Positions 10,065 through 21,355 of a stretch of DNA of 64,000 bases are shown here, piece after piece. Each line of letters starts with the position of its first letter. Within the stretch, counting starts at the first letter, position 1. The DNA is from Allium sativum. Its lineage: Eukaryota; Streptophyta; Magnoliopsida; Asparagales; Amaryllidaceae. The position numbers and the translations under genes were made by a program. Location: the NCBI GenBank assembly GCA_030737875.1, contig CM060915.1:356001863-356065862 (forward strand), read 5' to 3'. Below the pieces are notes generated by a model that had not been told where the DNA came from, searched no databases, and was given only the letters and a program-made list of their open reading frames with translations.

Positions 10065-11115
10065 CCGGTTTTTTGATCCTTTTCTTCATGATTTTCTGAA
10101 CTTTGAATTGCCGTAAAGCATATATTCGTATTTTTGGTTTCTGGTTCTTCATCACTTGATGACGAATCTGAATCATCTAATGTTGCTACGTATGCTTTCT
10201 TTCTTTTCCTTGACGAGTTGCTATTATCAGTTTATTGAGTTGATTTGTCTGTCTATGGACACATTTTCTTTATATGGCCTAGTTTGTTGTAGTTAGAACA
10301 TCGACCATCATTAAATTTTGCATTTCCTTGAATATAACTCTTCCTTCTATATTATAGAAATGTTTTAAGTGATTTGTCATAAGCGTTGTTTCTTCATCAT
10401 ATCCACTACTCGAGTCAGAATCATTTGTTGTTGCTCTCAATGCAATAGATTTCTTTTCAGTTGATCTATTTTCTTTTCTTTTCTATAATTAGACTTCATA
10501 CGACATCAAATTTCCAATTATCTCTTCAATCTTCATTTCATTGACATCGTTGGCTTCTTCAATAGCTAAAGTCTTCTGATCCCATTCTGTAGTTAATGAA
10601 TTCAATATTTTTCTGACTTGATCTGCTTCAGAATAAGTTTTTCCAAGTGCTGTTAGTGAATGCACTGTTTCTTGAAATCTGCAATACATGTCTGAAATAG
10701 ACTCATTCTCGTTTGTTTTGAATAATTCAAATTGATTAACTCACATGATTATCTTAGTTTGTTTAACTTTACTAGTTCCTTCATGAGTAACTTGTAAAGT
10801 TCTCCAGATTTCACAAGCAGTTTTACATACTGATACTCTATTAAACTCATTCCTATCTAATGAACAAAATAACATATTCATGGCTTTAGAATTGCTCTAT
10901 GCCGCAGCTTTTTGTTTATTTGTCCATTGTGCAAATGCAATTGTGGGTTCAACATATTCATTTTGTGTACTATTATTCCATGTGTCTAATCCTACTGACT
11001 GTAAATAAATTTTCATTCTACATGCCCAGTATAAATAATTACTACCATTAAACAATGGTGGTCAATGACTCTTTATAAAAGAACTATTATTTCTACCAGT
11101 GTTGGTTGCCACTAT
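10065..11115 (-). pseudogene. Ty1/copia gag pseudogene
   Basis: Read on the minus strand with several stops and shifts, this gives a copia Gag. The N-terminal part begins MATN-like at about 11113 (start codon decayed). Then comes a Y-W-x-x-(K/R)-M-x-x-L block around 10990, and an EIWRTL-type block near 10800. The intact stretch 10489-10689 has F-x-x-x-V-x-S-L-x-x-L-G-K-x-Y and VRKILNSL, diagnostic of the UBN2 Gag domain. A zinc knuckle follows at 10259-10300 (CSNYNKLGHIKKMC), with tyrosine in place of the second cysteine. No protease or pol follows. Gag would form the particle that packages the element RNA; this copy is inactive. Confidence 0.85.
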
Positions 11116-11152
11116 CACTATTTTCAAAAATCAGATTATGAACTTTTTGAAA

Positions 11153-11170
11153 GACATTGGTCTGATACCA
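11153..11170 (-). other. Primer-binding site of the copia-derived element
   Basis: The minus-strand reading TGGTATCAGACCAATGTC matches the initiator-Met tRNA 3' end over its first ten bases. It sits two bases from the LTR edge. Confidence 0.8.
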
Positions 11171-11172
11171 AT

Positions 11173-12529
11173 TATTAAGGAATGCAGAATGGATCGTTAA
11201 GGAAAAACAAACAAAAGAGGGGGTGAATAGTGTTTGTGAGAATTTAAACAAAAACTAAAACTTATGTGAACTATGGGATGAATCAAACACCACAAACATA
11301 ATAATAGACACAGATTCAAACACATATACAAAATAAACAGAAATAAAAATGCAGAAAAGGAAAGAACACACCAGATTTTATACTGGTTCGGATTACCCAT
11401 ACGTGCAGTCCCGCACAACGCTGGATTGCGCAGAGTTTTATTACTATATTAGCAGTCATGTACACCCTTCTTGATTTCATGGCTATAAGGGATACCACTG
11501 ATTTCTACTTCCTTGATTTCTTGGCTACAAGGAAACACCGATTCCTACTTCCTTGATTTCTCGGCTACAAGGATACCACCGATTCCTCTTTTACTCAACC
11601 TAAACAATTACAAACAACTCTAGAACTCTTCAGTAGCACTTGATTCAGGGAGAGATGAGAAGAGAATGTAGAGAGAAGAAGTTTGATCAAAACAGAATCG
11701 AATTTGGCAGAGTATAAGTATAGAAATCATAAAAATGATTAAGAATGATTATATAATGAAAGAGGATGAAAGTGGAGAAGAAGATATGTTTAAAATTTCG
11801 GTTTTAACCCCGTTTTATAGTGTGTGAAAGGTTGCAACGTCTCTGAAACGTTTCAAATAGTGAAAAGACACTTCCTTTCAAATTTGAATTTCTGACACTT
11901 ATATGTCGACATAATGTTTTGTTATGTCAACATATTTAGTGTATTTCTGAATTTTAAAATATTTTTCAAGTGTTTTGATGTTAATACAATTCTGGACTTG
12001 AATCAAAATATAGTATTGTAAATTAATATTATAAAGTAGAAAATCACATGGAAATATAAATTTAAACTATATAAACATATTTATAAAATTATAAGGTTTT
12101 AAACTATATAAATATAAAGTATAAGAATATAAATATATAAAATTTAAGTTTGAAAAATAAAGAAGAATAAGAAAGGAAAAAAATAGAAAAATAAAATAGT
12201 GAGGATTGAGGATAGAATTAGAAATCAGAATTTGAAAATTAGAATTTGAATCTGAACATGGAGTGCTATTTAGAGTCTTACATAACGTAGACTCTGTAAT
12301 TATATTAATCTTGAACTCTTGAAATCTTGAATACTCATGAGTCTTGAAATTTCTCTAATCTTTGAATCTCTATCATCTTTAAAACTGTACAGTCTTTAGT
12401 AATATTTCCTGTATATATTTCTTGCGTATGTGTGTATATATATATTCTATACAAAAAGTGTTAGTATATATTTTATAATCAATGATAATTGAAATACGGT
12501 TGTTGTCATCAAAACTCTATTCTCCAACA
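11173..12529 (-). repeat. 5' LTR of the copia-derived element
   Basis: It begins TATTAAGGAATGC (TG decayed to TA) and ends TTCTCCAACA, followed directly by the ATAAT duplication. At 1,357 bp it is slightly longer than the left copy. A minus-strand TATA box (TATAAAAC, 11812-11819) lies 83-112 bp downstream of the palindrome pair. Confidence 0.9.
11902..11931. promoter_or_regulatory. Palindrome pair in the right copia LTR
   Basis: TATGTCGACATA (11902-11913) is intact. The second member reads ATGTCAACAT, with one change. Their centres are 21 bp apart. Confidence 0.65.
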
Positions 12530-12534
12530 ATAAT

Positions 12535-13389
12535 ATCTTTGGTAATTTGGCATGATGTTTTAAACAAAATAATGTGGTAAGTAAAAAGTTACATTCAGAT
12601 GATATGCGTCTTGATATTGCAGTTAAACAATTAGATGGTCTTATTTCATTTTTTGTAAAAAATATAGAGAAAACAGATTTGATTTAGCGATCGAAGAAGC
12701 GAAACAAATAGCTATAGATATGGAAATTGAACCAACATTCCCTACAAAACGACGAATTCAGAGAAAAAATATTTTGACGAAAAACTTGATAATGATAGAG
12801 AACAATTGTCTGCATAAGAATCATTTAGAATTGACTGTTTTATTCACATAGTTGATATCGCTCTCTCCCAGTTAAGGACTAGATTTGAAAAAATGGAACT
12901 TTTTGAGTCTGTATTTATTTTCTTATTTGATGCTTAAAAATTACTAAATTTGGATGATCGGGAATTACTAATTTCTTGTGTAAATCTTGAAAATGCTCTA
13001 ATAAAAGATGAAATTTCTGATGTAACTGGAAAAAAATTATGTTCTAAACTGCAGGTATTGCAAGTAATGTTGCCAAAGGAATCATATGAAACAGACAAAC
13101 CATGGACTTCAACAAGAATGATTGAGTTTGTAAGTGAAATAGATATGTTTCCGAATGTGATGGTCGCTCACATAGTATTATTAACTATCCCTATGACTGT
13201 TGCATCTGTTGAACGAAACTTTTCTAATTTGAAATTGCTAAAGTCATATTTGCGAACTTTTATGTCTCGAGTAGGCTAAATGAGCTAGCAATTCTCAACA
13301 TTGAAAAAGTTATGTTGGAAAATATCAAGCAAGATGATATAATCATTGTTTTTGCTTCAAAAAATGGATTAAAAGCAATTTTTCAATGA
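12535..13389 (+). pseudogene. hAT-family transposase pseudogene, 3' part
   Basis: This continues the gene broken at 6306. After several stops (near 12688, 12780 and 12819) it encodes a stretch resembling IDCFIHIVDIALSQLRTRFE. The best-kept part, 12950-13279, has ENALIKDEISDV, LLTIPMTVASVERNFS and LKLLKSYLRTFMS. This is the hAT C-terminal dimerisation region, whose usual sequence has SxAERxFS and LKLIKxYLRSTM. A frameshift near 13276 leads to LNELAILNIEK and a stop at 13387. The excised insertion would restore contiguity at the ATAAT site. Confidence 0.85.
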
Positions 13390-13590
13390 TGTTGTGGGTC
13401 TGAACATTTTGTCTTTCAAATGATCAAGAAGTTTAAGTTTAATATTTTTGGAGATGTAATGAACAAATTAATTACTTTAAGAAAATCATTGTTGCATTTG
13501 ATTTATGTGTTTATTATTGTTTAAAAGTGTTATTTATATCTTTATGAAAGGGTCCAAATTTGAATTTTCTTCATGGTCCAAAATAACCTA

Positions 13591-13602
13591 GGACCGACCC
13601 TG
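13591..13602 (+). repeat. Probable right terminal inverted repeat of the hAT element
   Basis: GGACCGACCCTG is the reverse complement of CAGGGTCGGTCC, a usual plant hAT terminus, and lies 200 bp beyond the transposase stop. The following 8 bases, GTTACAAC, would be the target duplication. A degenerate left terminus may be CAGGTTGTATCGC at about 4387, preceded by GTTACAAA plus one base. That match is weak. Confidence 0.55.
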
Positions 13603-13610
13603 GTTACAAC

Positions 13611-14378
13611 TATATTCAAATAGATGTTATTATAAGGCCTAATGGATTGTTTATCAACAATGTGTGAATAGCATATTCAAATGTTGAATTCAAAGGCCAA
13701 ATAATATGCCACGTTGTTTTGCATGGTTATGATGTTTGTGACATTTGTACTTGAGCTAGTTTCTAGGTCAAATAGCATAACTGATATTCAAACACTATGT
13801 ATTTCTCCATTGTTAGTGCACACCAGACTGTATAGAAACGACTATTCGGATTAACAACTGCCAAACTGATGTTTTATACTTTTAATTTACCATCTAATGA
13901 AAGTCTGAACGTCCAAGTATTTACCGTTTACAAAACAAAACAGTTAAATGGCTTAAAGATAGGTCAACTACATCTAAAGCATAAAGCCCAACCCAATTTG
14001 CTCTTACCCCTATCTTCCATACCACCACAAATGGGAGAACGACAAATTTGATTATTATTTTTTGATTTCGTCCACTCAAACATTAAACAGATACAATACA
14101 CGATCAAAGCATTAAGCTTAAATATGGGAATGTTACAAACAGTAATAGTATTAATCATCATACATAATAAATGAACATTTTATGATAAACAGTTGCCGTA
14201 CACATTAAACAATTATAAATATCTTATTCAATATTCATCACAAAGCCCTTGTTTGAGGAAAATTCAAGCATCTTCTGTAGTATTATATAAGACTTTGACT
14301 TGTTACAAATTCAAAACTCATACTAGTACTTCCCATGTATTCAAAACTAACAGCTTTAACTTGTTGCAAAAAAAAACT
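13611..14378. other. Non-repetitive upstream region of the small peptide gene
   Basis: I see no transposase fragment, LTR end or convincing ORF here. It is likely host intergenic sequence and promoter for the gene at 14487. Short ORFs on both strands have no family resemblance. Confidence 0.4.
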
Positions 14379-14381
14379 GCT

Positions 14382-14389
14382 TATAAATA
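14382..14389 (+). promoter_or_regulatory. TATA box of the small peptide gene
   Basis: TATAAATA within GCTTATAAATAGAG is a near-ideal plant TATA box. Transcription would be expected to start about 30 bp downstream, near 14413-14422, giving a leader of about 70 nt. Confidence 0.7.
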
Positions 14390-14486
14390 GAGTATTCATC
14401 ACCCTTTTCAACTTACAACCAAAAAGGCAATAAAAAAGAAAAGCAAAATACCCATCATATAAAACCCACCCTTCTGTTAAAAAAAC

Positions 14487-14672
14487 ATGGCATTATCTCA
14501 GAGAAAGAGCCTTGTTTTATGTATCATTTTTGTTTTCATGGTTGCTAGCATGAGCATAAAGGGCACATCAGCAATAAGACAAATGCCTGAGAGTTTGTCT
14601 TCAGCTACAACGTCATCAAACGTATATGAGAAGGCTGTCGTTGACGGCGAGACTGCCGGCTGGGCCAAGTGA
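14487..14672 (+). CDS. Small secreted peptide precursor candidate (61 aa)
   Basis: The ATG has a strong plant context (A-rich leader, AAAAACATGGC) and lies 105 bp after a good TATA box. The protein has a basic n-region (MALSQRKS) and a hydrophobic core (LVLCIIFVFMVASMSI, residues 9-24). The likely signal-peptidase site is after GTSA (residue 29). The 32-residue mature part contains no cysteine, is Ser/Thr-rich at first, and ends in AVVDGETAGWAK, where GC content rises. This layout fits a plant signalling-peptide precursor, with the active part usually at the C-terminus. The tail does not match the CLE, CEP, RGF, PIP, IDA, PSK or PSY motifs that I know, so the family is unrecognised. It appears to be a single exon, and an AATAAA follows 41 bp after the stop. 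It is the only ORF in the window with a full set of host-gene signals. Confidence 0.6.
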   Translation: MALSQRKSLVLCIIFVFMVASMSIKGTSAIRQMPESLSSATTSSNVYEKAVVDGETAGWAK

Positions 14673-14712
14673 CAGAGGTGCAGGACACTGACTGATTACA
14701 TGCAGAGATGGT

Positions 14713-14718
14713 AATAAA
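14713..14718 (+). terminator. Poly(A) signal candidate
   Basis: AATAAA lies 41 bp after the stop codon. A second plant-type far-upstream region, rich in TTTGTTTATTGTATGTG, follows at about 14784-14800, so cleavage could be near 14800-14850. Confidence 0.45.
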
Positions 14719-14829
14719 GGCAAGAAGAGTGTATATATGAATGCAAAAAGTGATACGTGGATATGAGAGAGTTCGTTCATTATTTTGTTTATTGTATGTG
14801 AACATGGTATATCTTTGATTCTAAGGATC

Positions 14830-15468
14830 AGATTAATGTAACATTTAGATATGAACTTCTTCTAATACAGTTATAAGGATCATAATTATGTAAACCTTAG
14901 ATTTTAACTTATGTCATAATATTTTCGATCTTCATATCTGTCACCATAATTGTTTATTTATTTATGTAAATTACAACCTTAATTTTACACTATGTCGGAA
15001 AACAAATGGGACAATGTGTATGCCTCATTGTTTGGAACTTTAACCATCTGTGGTTAAATCTAATGTCTTTTCATGTACACCAGACCATAAATATGTCATG
15101 CTGTCTGATATGTACTAACACAACAAAGGAAAAAATAATCTTAAGTTTGAATTTGTAATATCATTCCCAAAATTTTATATTAGACAAAATATGAATACTT
15201 AACTAATATGAATACTAATTAGACACAGGGAAATATTGGTAAGGACAAAATTATAGGCATTTTCAAAACCAATGACACTCGTTCATATTTTAATCTCAAT
15301 GACAATACGCTAAAATTTTAAAACCAACCCTAGTTTCCCGTGCTAATTTTTTTCTTTCTCTTAAATCGATCTAACATATTCTTTCTCGTTCTCCATTTCC
15401 GGTTCATTTTTTTCTCTTTCTCCTTATATTGCATTTTCATATGTTAACGTTCTTCAGTGTCGATCTCG
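14830..15468. other. Intergenic sequence, then 5' flank of the decayed MULE
   Basis: No ORF or terminal repeat could be recognised. From about 15340 it becomes pyrimidine-rich (TTCTTTCTC...). Because it continues after the solo LTR at 16298, it may be the untranslated leader of the MULE gene. Confidence 0.3.
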
Positions 15469-15473
15469 ACTAA

Positions 15474-16292
15474 TGTAACAACCCGGAAAATCAGAACCAA
15501 TTTAAAATTTGTATTTTGAATATTTTATTGAATTTTAAATAGTTGAAATAATTTATTTTAAATAAAAATGATAAAAAATTTGTTTAAATCGAAGTTTGAA
15601 CGAATATATTTATTTTGACTCTAAAAGGAGCTAGAAATAGCGCGGCAGATTGAAAAATCTGAATTCAAACTTTGACTGACTGTACCGGATGCAAAATAGA
15701 TCGTATTTTAGTAAAACCAAAAATATTTAAATCTGTTTAAGATTATCTTTCTAACGAATCCGAAAAATTGAAATTTCATAGCAGGGATCAAAAGTTATGG
15801 TCAGTTGGATTTTCAGAAAGGTCGCTATAGAATTTATATTTTTAATATATATATAGCCCGTATAAATAACCATTTTGCAAACGACCTCTGTTTTCGACGA
15901 AACCACTTTTGTTGGAACCGGAATATCAAATTATTGCAAGATTCCAATTTTTATAATTTTTGTGATCAATATGTGAGCGTTACAAACGAAAATGTGTTTT
16001 GACAGTTTCAGTCAATTTCGATTGACTAGAAAATGGTCATTTTTCAAACAGTCTTCAAATTCGACGAAATCAGTTTTGCTGACACCGTATCGTCAAAACA
16101 AAACCAGATATAATTTTTCTGGAATTTTTAGAAGTAGTATGTGGCCCCGGAAAATTAAAATGTTCGATCAAATTAAATGATTAAATGTTTTATTATTAAA
16201 TTTAAAGAAAAATATATCATAACAGGCGAATTGGGTTACGAAACCTATCCCCTCGTGTCCGGCACGTGGATATTTAGTTTGGGGTCGTCACA
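15474..16292 (+). repeat. Solo LTR, 819 bp, short relative of the very large LTRs
   Basis: It starts TGTAACAACCCGG and ends GGGGTCGTCACA, and is flanked by perfect ACTAA duplications (15469-15473 and 16293-16297). Its whole length aligns with only the first ~665 bp of the 6.4-kb LTR at 46119. Shared text includes TTCGACGAAACCACTTTT, ATCAATATGTGAGCG, TTTTTCAAAC and AATTCGACGAAAT, and a final TTACGA-TATCCC-GTGT-CGG block. There is no PBS or polypurine tract beside it, so it is a solo LTR left by recombination, or a very small element. Confidence 0.85.
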
Positions 16293-16297
16293 ACTAA

Positions 16298-16920
16298 GGT
16301 TTAGGTTCGAATTTGTGAATTTATTCATTTTAGTTTTTTCTTGTCATCAGCGTTTTAATTTTATTTGAAAATCATGTTTTGTGGTTTTGGTTTATATTCT
16401 TTGACTAATGGCTTATTTGGATAGTTGTAGCATGTTTATTTTTATTTTTCTATTGTTGATGATGAATTATTTCTTTAATCTTTGATTCGAATGTTGTTAA
16501 GTTTATTTTCTTCATTTAGTTAGATGATTTACATTAAATTCAATGAAATTGTATTTCTTTGTGCTACATTGCTTTATTTCAGGCTTTAGGTATTAGTTTC
16601 TAATTTTTAAATATCAGTTTAATTTAAATTAAGAGTATAATTGTTTTAAAGTTCAGGATAATAGTTATATAATTCGTACTGTTGCATACATCATAATCTT
16701 TTAAATTAAATTGCTTCCTTTTTAACCAAACATTATGTGATATAAATATCTTTTGTAGTGGTTATATATCATTTTTTTTAATATAGTAGTAGTTTTTGGG
16801 TATCAGTTTTATGTTTTTAGGTATCAATTTTATATCTATGGATATTAGAATTGCCAAATGTAGGTATCAATTTTAAATAATTGTTTTGTTGATTGTTTTT
16901 ATTTATTTATTTTATTGCAG
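16298..16920 (+). other. MULE 5' non-coding region with GTATCAGTTTT-type motifs
   Basis: It carries several copies of (G)GTATCA(G/A)TTTT (near 16610, 16799, 16824 and 16862) and ends in TTTATTGCAG, a good splice acceptor, at 16920. The coding remains of the MULE follow directly. Confidence 0.5.
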
Positions 16921-17350
16921 TGGTGATAATAGTCCTTTTGTTCTGATTGTATTCAATGATTCTTCTTTAAGCATTTGGTTGTCCTTGGATTGCTCATTTT
17001 ATTATTTGAAGAATGAAAAATATGTCGGCATTTATCTCAGTTAACTCCTCTATCAATTAAGATTAGCTATGTGCTTAAGAACAAAGTTGTTAGTATAGAT
17101 ACCGATTCTGATCTTCAACGTGTATTTTGTTTTCAACTGCATAAGAAGAGTCATTTCTTTTATTTTAGCGTTAAGTTGAAAAATTCTCAATTGAAAAATA
17201 TCGATGATGGTTTTATTTCAATTTCATTCAATGTTTCAATACATCCATTATTTAGTGGGTCTTTATTGTCAAATATTGTTATGCATAACAAAAGTTATTA
17301 TGAAGAGAGGTTCTACATTATCCATTTTCGATTCTATTGGTTTTTGTCTG
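16921..17350 (+). pseudogene. MULE transposase pseudogene, N-terminal part
   Basis: Across frames the sequence encodes a stretch with SYVLKNKVVSIDTDSDLQRVF. Plant MuDR-like proteins have a similar segment (hydrophobic beta strands and an I-x-x-D-x-D-V-Q block) ahead of the transposase. The reading frame is broken several times. The fragment ends at the insertion point of the large solo LTR and continues at 35359. Confidence 0.55.
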
Positions 17351-17355
17351 GTAGG

Positions 17356-20300
17356 TGTAACAACCCGTATTTTCAGAACCAATTTAAAATTTTGATTGAA
17401 GTTATTTTAATGAATATGCGAATATAAATTGGTTATTTTAGCTAAATAAAATGTGAGAATAACTTTAAAATTAGTTTTTATATTTTATTTGACTTAAAAT
17501 AAACTCACTAAAATTATTAAATTGATTTATAAGCTTTGTTTTGAAATTTTTGAAAATTCGATGTTTAAAATCATCGCATAGCCCTTAAAAAGTCAAATTT
17601 TGCGTATGAGCTCAGAATTCGACGAGATAAATTTTTCTGGACTCATAATGACAAATCATTGTTGAGTCCCAAAATGCACGTCGAACGGAGTTAGTATGTG
17701 GCCGTGCGAGCTAAAACAGTTCAGGGTAAAACAAGTAGTCATTTTACAAGGGAGCATTATTGATATGGCCTCAGAATTCGATTCCGTTTTTTTTCTGGAT
17801 TCATATCGTCTAGCAATTGTTAAATCCAAAAGGACATGATTTTTGGAGTCAGTGTGTGGGCGTGCAAGAAGAAAAGGTACGATAAAATCGCATTTTTGAA
17901 CAATATTTGAGCATCTTTGAGAATTTTAATGGATGGTCAAACGAACTCAGAATTTGACGAAACTTGTTTCGTTGGACTCGTCTGCATGTCTACTATGTCG
18001 TGTCCGAAATCCGCGGCAATTGGAGATCATCAGCATTCAGACGATTGGCGGGAAATGAGTATATAAACACATTTGCTACTTCCTTTCTTCATTATTTCCT
18101 CCATCTCCTTCCTCCTTCAAAAAAATTCAAAAATGGGCTCCTCCTTCCCCCAAATCGCTGCCACACCCCCTCAAGCCGCACCCACCCCCAGCCACCGCCG
18201 CCGGCCATCCATCCCTCTCCTCCTCTTTTTCCTCCTCCTCATCTTTCTCTTTGATTTCATGAACCTTAAGCCCCAACCACCAACCACTACAACGGTGGAC
18301 CCCACCACTGCCACCCGTGCCACCCCTCACCTCAGTCAGGTCGTTGCACCCCCTCAGGCCGCTACCACTCCGGCCGTGGGTCCCCGCATCTCCAAAAACC
18401 CATTTTTTTTTACCAAATTCCCATATTTGCATTTAACCCCCTGACCTTCTTTTCGCAATAACTCCCAAACATTGCACTTTTGGCCAAAACTCTAATGTCC
18501 CAAAGTCGTAGAGCACGATTTTCTCTTCGATTTGGGTATATGGAAGTCCTATTTTGGATTGCGGAGCTGTCTAGAAAATGCGTCCAAAGATCGCGGATGT
18601 GCTGTTGTTTTTCGCGATTTCCGGCGAATTGGTGCAGTTTTGGAAGAAAGTCCACTAGGCAAAAGTTGTTCGGAATGACGCGTTTAGCCTAGTGACAAAG
18701 TTTGGTGAAGATTGGAAATCCTATGCAAATTCTAGAGCCAAAGAGGAAAATTCAAGTGCGGGGAATGACAAAAGCGAGCGCAGGGACAAGAATTTTCTAC
18801 ATTAGAAGAATCGCGACGAATTGGTTTAGCTTCTAGGTGAGAACTTCTCACTCTAATTAATTGACAGATAAATATATTTTAGGATGCAGACGGGGCTTAG
18901 AAGCCCTTGACATAATTTTATTGTACAAACCATGATTGTTTGGTTGTATGGATTGAATTGTTGTTGTAAATTGGATTGGGTTGACAAATGATTGCATTGT
19001 GGTTTAGTTGATTCTTGTGTATGGCGCGAGCCAATATCAGGAGAGGGGTAATACTAGACAATACTCCGGTTGTAATATCGCGCGTTATAATGCCGAAATT
19101 TTCTGAAATAAATGTGTATTCATTAAAAATGTCATTTTTAATGTATGAATGAATTATATAAAATATTCATGTGTTGAATAAAATGTTAGAGCAATAAAAA
19201 TGTTATTTTTATTGAATAAATGAACTATATAAAATAGTCAAGAGTTAAAATAAATATTTTATCGTTAAAAATATAATTTTTAATGTAATGTATATATGAA
19301 CGACATAAAATTCTCCTAAAATGAAAATAAATATTCATAAATAAATCGGACGATTTGTTTATGTACACTCATTTAACTGACATTGATTGGGATGATAAAT
19401 TTTACACATCGCCCAACTACACAAATAATATTCAGTATTTGTTGGTTGAAACCCCACACGGGTATTGGAATGATATTTGGCGTACACTAATCCCAATTGT
19501 TTAGTTGTATGTCAGTCGATGGGTTGACAGACTGTTGTAAGCGTTAGTTATTTATATTTAATGTTTATGCAGTTGGGCACTCTGGATGATGGTTGATTGT
19601 ATATCATTATTATTGTGTACATGTGTATGAAATCCATATAAATAACATTATATGGTAATTAACTGCGTCTGATTCCAATTCAAAAAGGAATAAATATTTT
19701 AAAATAATGAATATTTTAAAATAATATTTAGTGAAGGATTAAAATGTGAATTTGATGTCCGATTTTGGATGGACACGAAAATATTGAAATATATGAAGCC
19801 GTGTTGATTAGACTAGCGCCATTTTGACGCGAACGATAGTTATATCGATTTTATTCATTTTTATAATGAATATCAAAAAGGAAATGATTTCAAATCAGAT
19901 ATTTTGAAAATATTATCATTTAAATAGTATAATGATATGGAATATTCAATTTTGATTTAAAATTGAAAATGAAGTTAGAATCGTTTTAAAACGAATTTAT
20001 AAATGATTTATAAAATACGATTTAAATGAAAATCGACGAAATATATATAATATATAATATATATATATATATATTTAATGGCCTGAATAGAACGCGTCGC
20101 GCCTCGACTGTTCGCGAATTTCGACCATTGACTTTGAATTGACATTACGGGAGATCCGACCGTCGGATTCCTCTAAAACCAGAACTGTTGGGTTCGTATC
20201 GAAAAGTGCTTTCCAACGAATTTAAGAGATTTGAAATCTAATGGTTGGATTTGGAAATATGTCCAAATCAAATTTGGAAAAGGTCGGTGTAAGTGCAGTT

Positions 20301-21355
20301 CGATGACCGTTTATGGAAATCGACTGAAAGGGCCTTGATAAAATTATTAAAAATATTAACAATTTGTGTAAAATCATAATAAAGGATTTGGAAAGAATTT
20401 CGATGAAAATTCCAAGTTTGTAAAGATAAAAATATATTTCTATTAAAATGAACTAGTTATTAACTAGAATAATAATCCAATATTTTTAAAGAAATAAATT
20501 AGATTTGAAATGGTTTTAATATAACCAGAAATTTCCAACGAACAAATTGGAATGTATTTGAAATGGAAATAATCTTCGGAATATTTCGATATTGGATTTT
20601 GTGATTATACGGATATTGTTATGGAAATTTGGAAGATATATTTATAACGTTATTTCCAATATGATATTTGTTGGTTTTAGAATTTGATATTGAATATAAG
20701 CCGATATAATTTCTATTCAGAGCCTTGTATTTAATATCAAATGAGATTTTGGGTTTGTCATGAATGGTGTCTTCGGTAACACTGTTCTTAAACCCAGTAG
20801 AGAAGTTTACCAATTAAAATATACAATTGGAATTGAATTAAGAATTGGATTTTGGGGTTTATCATGAACGGTGTTTTAAATAACACTTGTTCATTAACCC
20901 GATTAACAATGAGGTTAAGATTTGGAATTTACAAATCTTTATTCTAAGATTTAATGGAATTTTCCAAAGCAAAGTTTTCCAATTTAATAAAATAAATTGG
21001 AATTGAATTCGATTTGGTAATAATCGAAGTGAGCTTCTGTGGAGGAAGATTTTTAATATATATGGAATTTAAAAGGCTTTGTCGTTATTCCATTTAAATT
21101 ATTAGTCGGATACGGAAATTGATATCGATTATATATTGATCTGTTTTCCGTGGAGATTCCATAGTTAATGGAATGTGATTTTGGGTTTACTGTGAACTGT
21201 GTTTTAAATGACATTGGTTCTTTAACCCCGTTAAAGACAGGATTACATGTCTAACATTGTATTTCGAACTGTATTGTTGATCTCTGCTAAATATATATCT
21301 ATTTGGTGGTGGAGAATTTATTCTCTTGCTTAACACCCTTCTCAAAGACGTACGA
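17356..21355 (+). repeat. Large solo LTR (~6.2 kb), left piece
   Basis: It begins TGTAACAACCCG and follows the same plan as the LTRs at 46119 and 54172: a diverged 5' part, a C-rich stretch (18100-18400), the shared GATGCAGACGG(G/T)GCTTAG block (18882 onward), the TTTTACACATCGCCCAACT block, and GAATAGAACGCG near 20088. At 21355 it is interrupted by the Tekay-like element and resumes at 33108. It lacks the 750-bp GATTAGA minisatellite present in the related LTRs. Confidence 0.8.
21351..21355. repeat. Target-site duplication TACGA (left)
   Basis: TACGA at 21351-21355 is repeated at 33103-33107. In the related uninterrupted LTR the site reads ACATACGAGCTCAGAGG, confirming a clean insertion point. 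Confidence 0.95.

Larger units (their letters stand above)
6307..12529 (-). mobile_element. Non-autonomous Ty1/copia-derived LTR retrotransposon (SIRE-like features)
   Basis: The element is 6,223 bp, bounded by ATAAT duplications and inserted in the hAT pseudogene. In its own direction (right to left) the order is: 5' LTR (11173-12529), PBS (11153-11170), decayed copia gag (10065-11115), a region without pol, a broken plant-transposon-domain ORF (8686-9481), a short ORF (8128-8415), several polypurine tracts (7634-7910), 3' LTR (6307-7633). Multiple polypurine tracts and extra ORFs between pol and the 3' LTR are known from the SIRE lineage. No integrase, reverse transcriptase or RNase H motif is visible, so any mobility would need enzymes supplied in trans. 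The LTRs differ at many positions, so this is not a recent insertion. Confidence 0.88.

Noticed and set aside
18073..18444. Proline-rich 123-aa open frame
   Set aside because: It lies in the C-rich stretch of the solo LTR. The open frame follows from low stop-codon density in CCX-rich DNA, and a reverse-strand frame (18127-18432) is equally open.
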